Source: Pseudoglutamicibacter albus (GTDB lineage Bacteria > Actinomycetota > Actinomycetes > Actinomycetales > Micrococcaceae). From it: a DNA stretch of 64,000 bases. The stretch is from the NCBI RefSeq assembly GCF_022346425.1, contig NZ_JAKRCW010000011.1, forward strand, positions 19,602 through 83,601, read 5' to 3'. This document shows, piece after piece, positions 24,384 through 32,990 of this stretch (position 1 is the stretch's first letter; the number at the start of each line of letters is the position of its first letter). Made by a program: the position numbers and the translations under genes. Under the pieces are notes generated by a model. It worked only from the letters and a program-made list of their open reading frames with translations. It was not told where the DNA came from and did no database searches.

Positions 24384-26501
24384 ATGGCTACGTCTCACAC
24401 CTCTGAAGCATTCACCAGAAAGCGGGCGTTCGCGCGGAAGCTGACCGCGGCATCGTTCGCAACGGCTCTGGCAACCACCCTCACGCTCTCACTCAGCGGC
24501 GGCTTCTCCCCTGCGTACGCAACCGCCGCGCCGGAAGCCCCAGCGTCGGAATCCGCGGCAGCAGAGTCTGCCGCCCCGGAAACAGGTGCGGCTGAAGCCG
24601 CTGAGCTTGCCGTGGTTGTCAATGAGGTTGAGTCCAACGGGGATGACACGGACTGGGTTGAGTTCGGCAACCCGAGCGGCCAAGCTGTGGACCTCACCGG
24701 CTACATCTTCACCGATAATGAACCCACGAAGGCCGGCCACACCTATGTTCTGCCGGAAGGCTCCGTGGTCCCAAGCAACGGATTCTTTGTGCTTGACCAA
24801 GCGCAGGGTTCCACCCCAGGGTTTGATTTCGGGCTCGGTAAAGACGATTCCGTGAACCTCTACGCCCCACCCGCTGAGGGTGAATCGGTCGAGGACGCGA
24901 TCGCGAAAGACCCTGTCCTGACCTACAGCTGGACCAGCCACGCCGCGATCACCTACGGCCGCTGCCCAGACTTCACCGGCGAGATGATCGATACCTTCGC
25001 ATCCACCAAGGGTGCCGCGAACCAGTGCGAAGAACCCCCGGCAGAGCCAAGCGAGTCGGCTGACCCATCGGACCCATCCACCCCTGCCCCGCTGAGCCCG
25101 TCGGCGTGGCCGGGCGGGCAGACCGTCAAGCCACTGCACGATGCCGATGAGGCCCGCGGCGACTGGTCCGGCCTGTTCTGGGAAGCGGCCGGCGCGTTCG
25201 GTAGCGACAAGCCATACCTGTGGGTTGCCGAAAACGGCAACGGAACGCTGCTGCGCCTGGACGGCACCGAAGCTAACCGCGGGGCTGAACTGCAGACGTT
25301 CACCCTCAAGTACGCTGACGGCACCGGAACCCCGGATGCCGAGGCCGTGACCCGCGCAGCCGGCGCCCCGAACAGCATCTTCGTGGGCACCGAACGCGAC
25401 AACTCCAAGAAGGGCACCTCCCGCCCGTCAGTGCTCGCGTTCACCACGCCATCCATCGACGATGCCGACGGTGAGCTGAAAGCCGCGAAAGAGTGGAACC
25501 TCGCACCCGACTTCCCGGGCCTGGGCGCTAACTCCGGCATCGAAGGCCTCACCTGGGTTCCGGACTCCTGGCTCGTTGAGAACAAGATCCACGACGATTC
25601 CACTGGCAAGCCATACGACCCATCCGCTTACCCCGCCCACCACGGCGGTGTGTTCGCGGTCGGCATCGAAGGCACGGGCCACGTCTACCTCTACGTCCTG
25701 AACGAAGACGGCGGCTTCCAGCGGATCGCTGACATCGAAACCGGCCTCGACGTGGTCGCCGGAGTCCTCTTCGATGCGCACCGCAGCCAACTGTGGGCTA
25801 TCTGCGATGACGCATGCGAAGGCCGCATCGCCGTCCTCACCCCGGAAGCGGGCGCTGACACCGCAAGCGAGACTGACGCTGCAACGAACACAAACGCTGT
25901 CAAGAAGGTGAGCGCTCGCTCGGCCACCACACAGTCCGCTGACGATGCGGCGGTAAGGCTCGCTGTGAGCCAGGTTCTGAACCGTCCAAGCGAAACCCAG
26001 AACTACGCTAACGAAGGCTTCGCGATCGCTGACATGAGCCAGTGCAAAGACGGCGCGCTCCCGGTGTTCTACGCTGACGACAACAACACCGACGACGTCT
26101 CGTTGCGCGAAGGCACCCTCACCACGAAATGCCCAACCGAGCAGCCACCAGTAGAGGAAGCACCGAGCGAAGACGCGCCGAGCGAGCAACCGAGCGAGGA
26201 TGCTCCGTCGGATGAACCGAGCGAGGCGCCATCGAGCCCGGCACCATCCGAGCAGCCGAGCGCATCCCCAACCACTGAAGCACCATCCTCGCCAGCACCT
26301 AGCACTCCGGTTCCAGATAACGCTGCCGTAACCACCCCGGGTAGCGGTTCCACGGATGCCGGTGCCAACACCGGTGGCGGTGACCTGGCTCGAACGGGTG
26401 CTGATGTGAACTCGTGGATGATGTTCGCCGCCGCTGCGATGCTGGTAGGCGGAGCACTCACCCTGGCCCTGCGCCGTAAGCACAGCGGTGCTACGCGGTA
26501 G
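24384..26501 (+). CDS. Sortase-anchored surface protein with lamin-tail domain
   Basis: 705 residues. A long signal peptide (about 1-48, cut near SPAYATAAP) precedes a lamin-tail-like domain (about 70-165; ELAVVVNEVESNGDD and a TDWVEFGN block). The middle (about 245-560) has a repeat-rich fold with blocks such as LWVAENGNGTLLRLDGTE and IEGLTWVPDSWLVENKI, resembling phytase-like/esterase-like propeller domains. A wall-spanning Pro/Ser/Glu stretch leads to a sorting signal LARTGAD, a hydrophobic helix and the tail RRKHSGATR. LAxTG is a common actinobacterial sortase motif. The protein should be covalently wall-attached; its ligand or substrate is unknown. Confidence 0.82.
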   Translation: MATSHTSEAFTRKRAFARKLTAASFATALATTLTLSLSGGFSPAYATAAPEAPASESAAAESAAPETGAAEAAELAVVVNEVESNGDDTDWVEFGNPSGQAVDLTGYIFTDNEPTKAGHTYVLPEGSVVPSNGFFVLDQAQGSTPGFDFGLGKDDSVNLYAPPAEGESVEDAIAKDPVLTYSWTSHAAITYGRCPDFTGEMIDTFASTKGAANQCEEPPAEPSESADPSDPSTPAPLSPSAWPGGQTVKPLHDADEARGDWSGLFWEAAGAFGSDKPYLWVAENGNGTLLRLDGTEANRGAELQTFTLKYADGTGTPDAEAVTRAAGAPNSIFVGTERDNSKKGTSRPSVLAFTTPSIDDADGELKAAKEWNLAPDFPGLGANSGIEGLTWVPDSWLVENKIHDDSTGKPYDPSAYPAHHGGVFAVGIEGTGHVYLYVLNEDGGFQRIADIETGLDVVAGVLFDAHRSQLWAICDDACEGRIAVLTPEAGADTASETDAATNTNAVKKVSARSATTQSADDAAVRLAVSQVLNRPSETQNYANEGFAIADMSQCKDGALPVFYADDNNTDDVSLREGTLTTKCPTEQPPVEEAPSEDAPSEQPSEDAPSDEPSEAPSSPAPSEQPSASPTTEAPSSPAPSTPVPDNAAVTTPGSGSTDAGANTGGGDLARTGADVNSWMMFAAAAMLVGGALTLALRRKHSGATR

Positions 26502-26564
26502 GCACGCACCTCGTGGAACCAAGCAACGATGAGCTTGCCGCGAGCCTGCGCGCCAACGGGTTAC

Positions 26565-27638
26565 TCACCGACTCAGCTCGGTGAGGGCCTCCCACCCGAA
26601 GGTTGCGAGCCAGTGGGAGGCCATGAACTCGTCCGTGGTTGCCGCGGACAGGCCGTTGCGCATGAGCCGCGGGGCGGCGGTACGCAACGTGTCCGCTAGC
26701 TCGGGTTCGGCATCGAGGGCATCCAGCGCCCGCGCCACGCGCAGGCCCGATGCGGCGAGCGTGAGCCCTAGCCCGTCCAGGTGGGATTGGTGACCGTCGC
26801 TCGCATCGATCGGCGCGACCGCCTGCAGAACCCGCGGCAACTTACCCTTACCGGCTTCAAGCGAGCCGGCAGCAAGCGAGCGGGCGTCCTCAGCAAGCTC
26901 CGCCATGAACCCAGGCAACCAGCCGGCAAGGTCGGCTGTGTTCGGCGCCAGTACCTCGCACATGAGGTCGGCTTCGCACATCCCGGAGGAGAGGAAGTCG
27001 TGCCCAGAACGTTCGAAAGAGAACGGCCACCGGGTATCTGCGCTGTAGAAACGCCGAGCATGCTCGACAATCAGGTCCGCGACATCCGCATAGCCGCGCC
27101 TCCGGGCAACCAACAGGAGCCGCCGCAAACCGAACGACGTATTCGAGTGCACGCCGTGGCGGACCGGCTCCGGCATCGCTGGCAGCCACGCCCGCACCGC
27201 GTCCATGACCGCATCCAGTAGCGGCCGGGCGCCCTCGGCGAGCGCGTTGACCTCCGGCACGCGACTGTCATGGAGCGCATCGACCAGTTGCGCGGCCCAC
27301 GCCCACCCGTAAGGGCGCTCCCACGAGGGGTTCGCGGCCACATATTCGGCCTCAGCGCGCATGTTGTCGGCGCTGAGATGCTGTTGCAGCACATCCACGA
27401 TGCGGCCGGAGGCCTCCGCCTCCACATGCTCGATGAGCTGCGTGCCAAGCCAGTGCATGTGCACGCTTGAATGCCAGTCGAACGAGTTCGCGAACGCGGG
27501 ATGCATCTGCCGGGGCTGCAACAGGTCCGCTGAGTCGCGTTGCACGTGATGCGCGGCGTAGGGGAACTCGGTTGTGAGGTTATCGATCACAACCTGGGCG
27601 AACGGTTCGGCATAGTTTGGCAACGAGAATTCAGGCAT
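26565..27638 (-). CDS. DUF2891 family protein
   Basis: 357 residues from the ATG at 27638; an upstream TTG extends it by 11 Cys/Arg-rich residues without support. The block HPAFANSFDWHSSVHMHWLGTQL is the hallmark of DUF2891, a helical alpha/alpha-barrel-like family of unknown activity found in bacteria. Further conserved-looking segments are RPYGWAWAAQLVDAL and FLSSGMCEADLM. No signal peptide is seen, so it is probably cytosolic. The many Trp, His and Asp residues lining such barrels suggest a carbohydrate-active enzyme, but this is a guess. Confidence 0.8.
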   Translation of the reverse strand: MPEFSLPNYAEPFAQVVIDNLTTEFPYAAHHVQRDSADLLQPRQMHPAFANSFDWHSSVHMHWLGTQLIEHVEAEASGRIVDVLQQHLSADNMRAEAEYVAANPSWERPYGWAWAAQLVDALHDSRVPEVNALAEGARPLLDAVMDAVRAWLPAMPEPVRHGVHSNTSFGLRRLLLVARRRGYADVADLIVEHARRFYSADTRWPFSFERSGHDFLSSGMCEADLMCEVLAPNTADLAGWLPGFMAELAEDARSLAAGSLEAGKGKLPRVLQAVAPIDASDGHQSHLDGLGLTLAASGLRVARALDALDAEPELADTLRTAAPRLMRNGLSAATTDEFMASHWLATFGWEALTELSR

Positions 27639-27654
27639 ACAGCAATTCTTGCAC

Positions 27655-27720
27655 TGGCGGCGGCGAGGCAAGAAGCAGGGTTGCCCGCGCCGGACTCACC
27701 GGCCTGGCTTGCGCCGCCAG
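27655..27720 (-). terminator. Inverted repeat after bioY
   Basis: CTGGCGGC (27655-27662) is complementary to GCCGCCAG (27713-27720), with further pairing of the inner GCAAG/CTTGC. It lies 29 bases beyond the bioY stop and may end the biotin-transporter transcript; the long loop makes this a weak call. Confidence 0.35.
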
Positions 27721-27748
27721 ACCTTCCGCCCGGCCGGGCCCTGCCTCT

Positions 27749-28357
27749 CTATTTGGCGAGGAGGCCGCGATAGGAGCGGTGCACCAGAAGCGCTACTGCG
27801 GTGGCAATCACGGCTTTAGCGGTATCACCCGGGATGAACACGACGTTGCCTTTCAGAGCGGTACCGATGTCCATGCCGGTGGTCATGCTGAGCCACCCCG
27901 AACCCATCAGGTAGACGACCAGCACGCCACCTACGATGCATGCCGCGAACAGGATCACGGCGTTGATCCAAGCGGCCCGGGCACGGTCATAGAACGATAC
28001 CGTGATCAAACCGATCACGAGCGCGCCGAGGACCCAACCGAAAATGTAGCCGCCCGTCGGGCCCAATAGGGCACCCATACCGCCGCGGCCACCGGCCAGC
28101 AGCGGCAGGCCAGCTGCGACCAGTGCGATCAGCAGGACCTGCGAAAGCGCGCCGCGCCAAGGGCCTAAGAGCGCGCCTGCGAGCATGACCGCGAGGGTCT
28201 GCAACGTGATCGGGACAGGCAAAATACCGACCGTAATCGGCGGCATGAGACCCAAAACAGCGGTCAGCGCGGCGAACATCGCCACCAAAACCAGATCCAG
28301 CGTCGGGTTAGAGCGGCGAGCGTTACGTACAGGCTCACCTGTTGCAGTGGTCATCAT
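27749..28357 (-). CDS. bioY: Biotin ECF transporter S component
   Basis: 202-residue membrane protein with about six helices and the BioY signatures LGLMPPITVGILPVPITLQT and GALLGPTGGYIFGWVLGA. It binds biotin in the membrane and, with BioN and BioM, forms an energy-coupling-factor importer. It is the last gene of bioM-bioN-bioY, starting 3 bases after the bioN stop. Two ATGs adjoin at the start (28357 and 28354); either may be used. The dedicated BioMN module is typical of actinobacteria. No biotin synthesis genes are in the window. Confidence 0.94.
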   Translation of the reverse strand: MMTTATGEPVRNARRSNPTLDLVLVAMFAALTAVLGLMPPITVGILPVPITLQTLAVMLAGALLGPWRGALSQVLLIALVAAGLPLLAGGRGGMGALLGPTGGYIFGWVLGALVIGLITVSFYDRARAAWINAVILFAACIVGGVLVVYLMGSGWLSMTTGMDIGTALKGNVVFIPGDTAKAVIATAVALLVHRSYRGLLAK

Positions 28358-28360
28358 CGG

Positions 28361-28996
28361 TTAGCGGTTCCTCTCTCGGGTGTTGAACGAGCGGGCATCA
28401 AGGGCTTGAGCCACCTGTTCAGATGTTTTCAACGTGCGGAAAATCATGGGAACAATCAGCGCGAGCGGTCTGCGTTCCAGGCCGCGGGCGATCTGCGCTT
28501 CGCGGACCTCCTGGTACATCCCCATCAGGTGCGGGACAAAGCGGATGGTCAACGCCATCGCCATCGAAATGTTCTCCGTGTTGACCCCAACCCACCGCAG
28601 CGGAGACACGATCTTCTCGAAGACCCGCAGCATCTGCGGGAACGTGGTCGATGCGGTCACAGCGAACGCGAGCAAAACCAGCGTCAACAGCCGCATACCG
28701 AAATGCACGCCGCGGGCGAGGTCCTGTTGCCACGCCATGATCGCCACCACGAGCCCCACAATGACCACCGAAAACAGCAGCGACTTCACGAGGCGCATCA
28801 ACGGGACCCGCGGCAGCAACGCGATCACGAACGCTGCGATCAGCAGGCCCAGCTGCACGCTCATCCACGGGATCAGGTAGGTCACGATGCTCAAAACGAA
28901 CAGTGCCGCGAATTTGAACCCGGCCGGGAGCCGCTCCAGCACTCCGGGGTTGTGCGGTGCCGCGCCCGTCTGGATCAAGGAATAGGAACTGTTCAC
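28361..28996 (-). CDS. bioN: Biotin ECF transporter transmembrane component (EcfT)
   Basis: 211 residues, five to six membrane helices. The cytosolic coupling helices carry the two EcfT signatures, AQIARGLER and the shorter ALDARSF, which contact the ATPase. The GTG start overlaps the bioM stop (GTGA), so the two are translationally coupled. It links ATP hydrolysis by BioM to biotin release from BioY. Confidence 0.9.
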   Translation of the reverse strand: MNSSYSLIQTGAAPHNPGVLERLPAGFKFAALFVLSIVTYLIPWMSVQLGLLIAAFVIALLPRVPLMRLVKSLLFSVVIVGLVVAIMAWQQDLARGVHFGMRLLTLVLLAFAVTASTTFPQMLRVFEKIVSPLRWVGVNTENISMAMALTIRFVPHLMGMYQEVREAQIARGLERRPLALIVPMIFRTLKTSEQVAQALDARSFNTRERNR

Positions 28997-29763
28997 AGCT
29001 CACACATCCTGCGGTAGGCCGCAATGCTGTCAGCGGGCGTCCCATCCTTAACGATCCGGCCCTCATGCACCACCAGAACCCGTTGCGCATCCGCGGCAAG
29101 CTCCAGATCGTGCGTCACCACGATGCTGCGCTGGCTAAGGCCGGCGATCACCGAACGCATCCGGTGCCGGTTCAGTAGGTCCAGCATCGTGGTCGGTTCA
29201 TCCAAAATGATGGTTTCGGGGCGCATTGTAAGAACCGAAGCCAACGCGATCATCTGCTGCTCGCCGCCAGAGAGCGCATGCGTTTCACGCTCGTAGAACT
29301 CCCCCATCCCCAGTTCAGCAAGCGTGTCGCGGGCTCTCTCAACGCGCTCACCCCGAGGGATTCCGATGTTCTTCAACCCGAACAGCATGTCTTCGCCCAC
29401 GGTGGGCATGATGATCTGGTTCGCGGGATTCTGGAACACGAAACCGACTTTGCGGCGCACCCGCTTGGTTTCTTTCATCGTGCACGCCCCACCCACCGTG
29501 ACTCGGCCGTAGGTGGGCATCACGAGGCCGTTGATGAGGCGCACGAGCGTGGATTTACCGGAGCCGTTGAGCCCGATGATCGCGATCCGCTGCTCATCCA
29601 AGGTGAGCGAAACATCGTCAAGGACCCGCCGGTCATCGTATTCGACGGAGACGCGCTCCATCTCGATGCGGTTGTCGGCTGTGCTGTCCGCGAGGCTGCG
29701 CTGTGCGGGATCGCTCGCTGGCAGATCGCTCGGCGATGGCTCGCTGGTTGGTGGGTTGTTCAC
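28993..29763 (-). CDS. bioM: Biotin ECF transporter ATPase (EcfA)
   Basis: 256-residue ABC ATPase: Walker A GLNGSGKST, Q-loop FQNPANQI, signature LSGGEQQ, Walker B TIILDEPT and switch His in VTHDLE. The frame opens at GTG 29763 with a Ser/Pro/Asp-rich tail of about 30 residues; an ATG at 29661, directly before the ABC fold (MERVSVEYDD), is an alternative start. It energises biotin uptake with BioN and BioY. A 13-bp palindrome lies 46 bases upstream. Confidence 0.92.
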   Translation of the reverse strand: MNNPPTSEPSPSDLPASDPAQRSLADSTADNRIEMERVSVEYDDRRVLDDVSLTLDEQRIAIIGLNGSGKSTLVRLINGLVMPTYGRVTVGGACTMKETKRVRRKVGFVFQNPANQIIMPTVGEDMLFGLKNIGIPRGERVERARDTLAELGMGEFYERETHALSGGEQQMIALASVLTMRPETIILDEPTTMLDLLNRHRMRSVIAGLSQRSIVVTHDLELAADAQRVLVVHEGRIVKDGTPADSIAAYRRMCEL

Positions 29764-29809
29764 TCGGTTCGGCTCACTCGGGTTGGGTTACCCACCTATA
29801 GTGCCCCAG

Positions 29810-29822
29810 ATTGTTCAACAAT
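29810..29822 (-). promoter_or_regulatory. Palindromic operator candidate of bioMNY
   Basis: ATTGTT-C-AACAAT is a perfect 13-bp palindrome. Read on the minus strand it lies in the -35 region of a possible promoter whose -10 would be TATAGG at about 29799-29794. A repressor bound here would block bioMNY. It does not match the BioQ or BirA boxes I recall from actinobacteria. Confidence 0.5.
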
Positions 29823-29836
29823 GTCTACATGGGTAT

Positions 29837-31237
29837 CTATCTGGGCTTTTTGAGCGCGGGATCGCGGTCCACTTCCTCCAGCGATTTACCCGCCATATCC
29901 CGCATGAGCCACAGCAACACGGCACCGAACAGCACCACGACCGCCGTGGCATAGTACGCCGGGGCATACAGGTTGCCGGTCGCCTCGATCAACGCTGTAG
30001 CGATCATCGGAGAGAACCCACCGAAAACCGCGGCAGCGATGTTGTAGCCGATCGCCATCCCTGCGAAACGCCCCAGCGCACTGAACTGTTCTGGGATCGC
30101 TGCCGCCGCGACCGCGGACCATCCCGCCGCCGGTACCGCAAGCAAGGCAACACCTGTAGCTGCACCTGCGTTGCCGGAGCCAGCCAGCAGCAGATATGCC
30201 GGCAACGTCGTGACCACAAGCACGAGCCCGAGCGTGAGCATCATCGTGCGGCGCCCAAACCTATCTGAAAGCAGGCCTATGAACGGGGTCGCGATAATCG
30301 CTGCAACCATCGCAATAGCACCGAGGTTCAACGCGAGCTGATTCGAAACCTCCGCCGTGGACTCAAGATAGGTGGGGATGTTGGTGATGTTGAGGAAATA
30401 TGTGACCGAGCCGATCGAGGAAAACAGGAAAGCGACCAGCACCGCTTTAGGTTGGTGCTTCAAAACATCGATGAGCGGCGATCCTTTGCGCCGCTGTGTA
30501 ACCCCGGCTTCCTGGAGTTTTTCGAACGTCTGGGTCTCATCCATGAACCGCCGCAACGGAATCATGACGGCTGCCAAGAGCCCGCCCACCACAAACAGGA
30601 TCCGCCACCCCCAGCTATCCATCTGGTCAGCGGTGAGCCACTGCGCTAGCAACGCCGCCCCACCCACGGCAAGGAGGGAGCCGAGTTCAGAGTTCGCTGC
30701 TGCCCAGCTCGCGGCGACCCCGCGCCGGTTCTGTTTCGCGGACTCCATGAGGTACACCATGATCCCGGTGTATTCAGCGCCCACCGAGAATCCCGCGAGG
30801 CATCGCAGAGCCACCAGCAGGATGCCTGCCCACACCCCGAGCACGTCATAGCCGGGCAGGGCCGCGATGCCGAACATCGCTACCGCCATCAGCATCGCGG
30901 AGATCACAAGGGCTTGTTTACGCCCGATGCGCTCCCCCAGGTGCCCGAAAACCATGGCTCCCAGCGGGCGGAAGAGGAACCCTGCCGCGCCAACACCGAG
31001 GGTGAGCAGGAGCGAGGAGGTATCCCCGTGGAAGAACGTGCGGGTCAGCGAAGTGGATACATAGAAGAAAATCGAGAAGTCGTACCACTCGACGACCGTC
31101 CCGAACGCCGCTACCGCGAGCGAGCGTCGCCGCCGCTTGGGCGTACGGGAAGCCAACGGCCTGTCCACATCTACCGGATACCGGGTGTGAACAGGCCGTT
31201 GGCGCGAAGCGCTGTGTCCGTTATGGGAGCGCGTCAT
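29837..31237 (-). CDS. MHS-family (proline/betaine or citrate type) MFS symporter
   Basis: About 466 residues with 12 membrane helices. The opening AVAAFGTVVEWYDFSIFFYVS and the loop FGHLGERIGRKQALV are diagnostic of the metabolite:H+ symporter group (ProP, ShiA, KgtP, CitA). Which solute is carried cannot be told. The start is uncertain: the ATG at 31237 overlaps the end of the upstream lipoprotein gene by 17 bases, and a strong hairpin covers codons 12-29; a later GTG or TTG within or after the hairpin is possible since the family core only begins near residue 38. Confidence 0.84.
   Translation of the reverse strand: MTRSHNGHSASRQRPVHTRYPVDVDRPLASRTPKRRRRSLAVAAFGTVVEWYDFSIFFYVSTSLTRTFFHGDTSSLLLTLGVGAAGFLFRPLGAMVFGHLGERIGRKQALVISAMLMAVAMFGIAALPGYDVLGVWAGILLVALRCLAGFSVGAEYTGIMVYLMESAKQNRRGVAASWAAANSELGSLLAVGGAALLAQWLTADQMDSWGWRILFVVGGLLAAVMIPLRRFMDETQTFEKLQEAGVTQRRKGSPLIDVLKHQPKAVLVAFLFSSIGSVTYFLNITNIPTYLESTAEVSNQLALNLGAIAMVAAIIATPFIGLLSDRFGRRTMMLTLGLVLVVTTLPAYLLLAGSGNAGAATGVALLAVPAAGWSAVAAAAIPEQFSALGRFAGMAIGYNIAAAVFGGFSPMIATALIEATGNLYAPAYYATAVVVLFGAVLLWLMRDMAGKSLEEVDRDPALKKPR
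31152..31203 (-). terminator. 18-bp hairpin at the lipoprotein/symporter junction
   Basis: Arm 31152-31169 (GCCAACGGCCTGTCCACA) pairs with 31186-31203 with a single mismatch around a 16-base loop. On the minus strand it begins 18 bases after the stop of the lipoprotein gene, as a terminator would, yet it lies inside the 5' part of the symporter frame. It lacks a T-tail, so attenuation or RNA-stability control of the downstream gene is possible. Confidence 0.6.
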
Positions 31238-31970
31238 AGACCTTCTTAGCGTCAGCCGCAGTCTTCTTAACGTCGCCAACCATCGATACGACGTAGTCGC
31301 CCTTGACTGCGTAGACGTATTCGACGTTCCTACCTGCGAAGTTGGTGGCGAACCCTGCAGTCTCGTCGAAGCCGAACTTGTCCTCGATCGGTTTGTTGGT
31401 CACGGTCTGGCCCTGGATCTCGATCTTGCTGCAGGCCGAGTTCTCATTTTCCTTCCGGACCCGCTCCAGAACGTTCTCCGCCTGCTCACCGGAAGTGTAT
31501 TTCATCACGTTGATGCCCTGCATCGCTACCCCAGACTCGGATGAGGACTGTTGCTTCAGGGCAGTCACAATCTGGGAGCCGTCTTCAACGAGCTCTGCTA
31601 CACCGAAGGCGGAAACTGGGCATTCCTCGCCGGCTTTGCTGTTACCCAGGTCAGGCTTCTGCAAGTAGGGCTTGAGGTCTGCGACTTGGTAGTCCTTGCC
31701 GACGTTCTTCTTCACGAGCTGAATGAAGTCACGGTCGGCATCCTGTACGTCCGCAATGCCGTCTGGGGTCTTCTCAGAGCTTCCCGACGTCGACGGGGTT
31801 GCGCTCTCCGTTGGGGTTTCCGAGTTCTGTGGCGCGGCCTGCGTGGCCTCTTCGGCTGGCTTCTTGTCGCCGCCATCGTTGCTGGAGCAGCCGACTAGCG
31901 ACGCCGCGAGTAGCGAAGGCACAGCGAGAATTGCCAGAGTACGCCGCGCGGTCTTTGTTTTGTTGAGCAC
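31221..31970 (-). CDS. Lipoprotein, paralogue 1 of a tandem pair
   Basis: 249 residues. A signal peptide with lipobox LVGC (Cys about 28) is followed by a Thr/Ser/Glu/Pro-rich linker and a globular domain from about residue 75 to the end. About half of the globular part aligns by eye with the next gene upstream: the start LNKTKTARRTLAILAVPSLLAAS, the ECPVSAFGVAELV block and the end AKKVYDALP recur there. It should be anchored to the outer face of the membrane. I do not recognise the family; the globular domain contains two conserved-looking Cys. Confidence 0.8.
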   Translation of the reverse strand: MLNKTKTARRTLAILAVPSLLAASLVGCSSNDGGDKKPAEEATQAAPQNSETPTESATPSTSGSSEKTPDGIADVQDADRDFIQLVKKNVGKDYQVADLKPYLQKPDLGNSKAGEECPVSAFGVAELVEDGSQIVTALKQQSSSESGVAMQGINVMKYTSGEQAENVLERVRKENENSACSKIEIQGQTVTNKPIEDKFGFDETAGFATNFAGRNVEYVYAVKGDYVVSMVGDVKKTAADAKKVYDALP

Positions 31971-32007
31971 TTGAGAATCCCTACATGTCAGAGAATTTTT
32001 GTGGAGT

Positions 32008-32022
32008 CTAGTGGGACACTAG
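32008..32022 (-). promoter_or_regulatory. CTAGTG-N3-CACTAG dyad, copy 1
   Basis: A perfect 6-bp dyad with a 3-base centre, 38 bases upstream of the first lipoprotein gene. The same dyad, embedded in similar flanking sequence including a shared AAATTTTCT block, occurs before the second lipoprotein gene at 32890. Conservation across the duplication suggests a regulatory site. Confidence 0.55.
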
Positions 32023-32100
32023 CTGTGCTTAGCTTTGCGTAGATCGTTCCCGATCGCAACAAATTTTCTGGGCTACTAAAGCTCACCCACGCCGACTGAT

Positions 32101-32862
32101 TTATGGCGTTGGGAGCGCGTCGTAAACCTTCTTTCCGTCAGCAACTACCTCGTCGAGGTCTCCGATCATGATCACCATGAATTGACCCTTCGTTGCGAAC
32201 AGGTTGTCGATGTCTTCACCCTGGACATCCAGGGTCATCCCCGCGGCCTTATCAAAGCCGTGCGTATCCTTGAGCGGTTCAATCTTGATCGATTTACCGT
32301 TGATCGGGGTTTCCTTACATTCCGGCTTATCCAGTTCCGAGTTGACCTGATCGAGGGCAGCATTCGCCTTATCAGCCGATCCAAACATGAGCACGGTGAC
32401 GGCCTTCTGCTTTGGGCCCGACTGCACAGCAGTGACGACCTGAGCGCCATACTTGACGAGGTCCGCTGCGCCATAGACCGTGGCTGGGCATTGATCCGCG
32501 GCTGCGCCGGCACCCACGTCCGGTTTCGACACCCTCGAGCTAAGATCCACGACCCTATAGTCGGAGCTCACATTGTCTTTCATGAACTCCATGAACTTCG
32601 GGCTTGCAGGCGACGCTCCGGATGCCGATCCACTGCCTTGTGAATCCTGCGGTTCCGGCGAGTTCTGCGGTGTTGACGCCTCACTGCTCTGGGACTCAGT
32701 GCTCTGAGACTGCTGGCTCTGAGACTGTTCGCTCGAGGCGCCCTGTTGGCTCGTCTCGTTGCCGTCGCTCTTATCGCCGCAAGCCACGAGCGAGGCTGCA
32801 AGCAGCGGTGGCACAGCAATCATTGCTAATGCGCGTCGTACAGCCTTCGTTTTATTAGTCAT
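32101..32862 (-). CDS. Lipoprotein, paralogue 2 of a tandem pair
   Basis: 253 residues, with lipobox LVAC after a signal peptide that closely matches its neighbour (TNKTKAVRRALAMIAVP against LNKTKTARRTLAILAVP). A Ser/Gln-rich linker (QSQSQQSQSTESQSSE) precedes the globular domain with the matching QCPATVYGAADLV block and the end GKKVYDALPTP. The two genes and their leaders form a tandem duplication of about 0.9 kb that has diverged considerably. Surface-anchored, function unknown. Confidence 0.8.
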   Translation of the reverse strand: MTNKTKAVRRALAMIAVPPLLAASLVACGDKSDGNETSQQGASSEQSQSQQSQSTESQSSEASTPQNSPEPQDSQGSGSASGASPASPKFMEFMKDNVSSDYRVVDLSSRVSKPDVGAGAAADQCPATVYGAADLVKYGAQVVTAVQSGPKQKAVTVLMFGSADKANAALDQVNSELDKPECKETPINGKSIKIEPLKDTHGFDKAAGMTLDVQGEDIDNLFATKGQFMVIMIGDLDEVVADGKKVYDALPTP

Positions 32863-32889
32863 TGCTAGCCCCTACGTATCGTCAAGCTT

Positions 32890-32904
32890 CTAGTGAGACA
32901 CTAG
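32890..32904. promoter_or_regulatory. CTAGTG-N3-CACTAG dyad, copy 2
   Basis: The second copy of the dyad sits in the 128-bp divergent gap between lipoprotein 2 (minus) and the EamA transporter (plus), so it could serve both genes. Flanking bases are conserved with copy 1. Confidence 0.55.
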
Positions 32905-32990
32905 CCTTGCCTACCTTTGCGCAATTTGCCAGTGATCGCAATAAATTTTCTAGGCTGACTTATAGCTCGTCCATCCACTAGGAGGTGTTT

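Noticed and set aside
25428..26522. 364-codon frame opposite the anchored surface protein
   Set aside because: Antisense; the plus strand has signal peptide and sorting signal.
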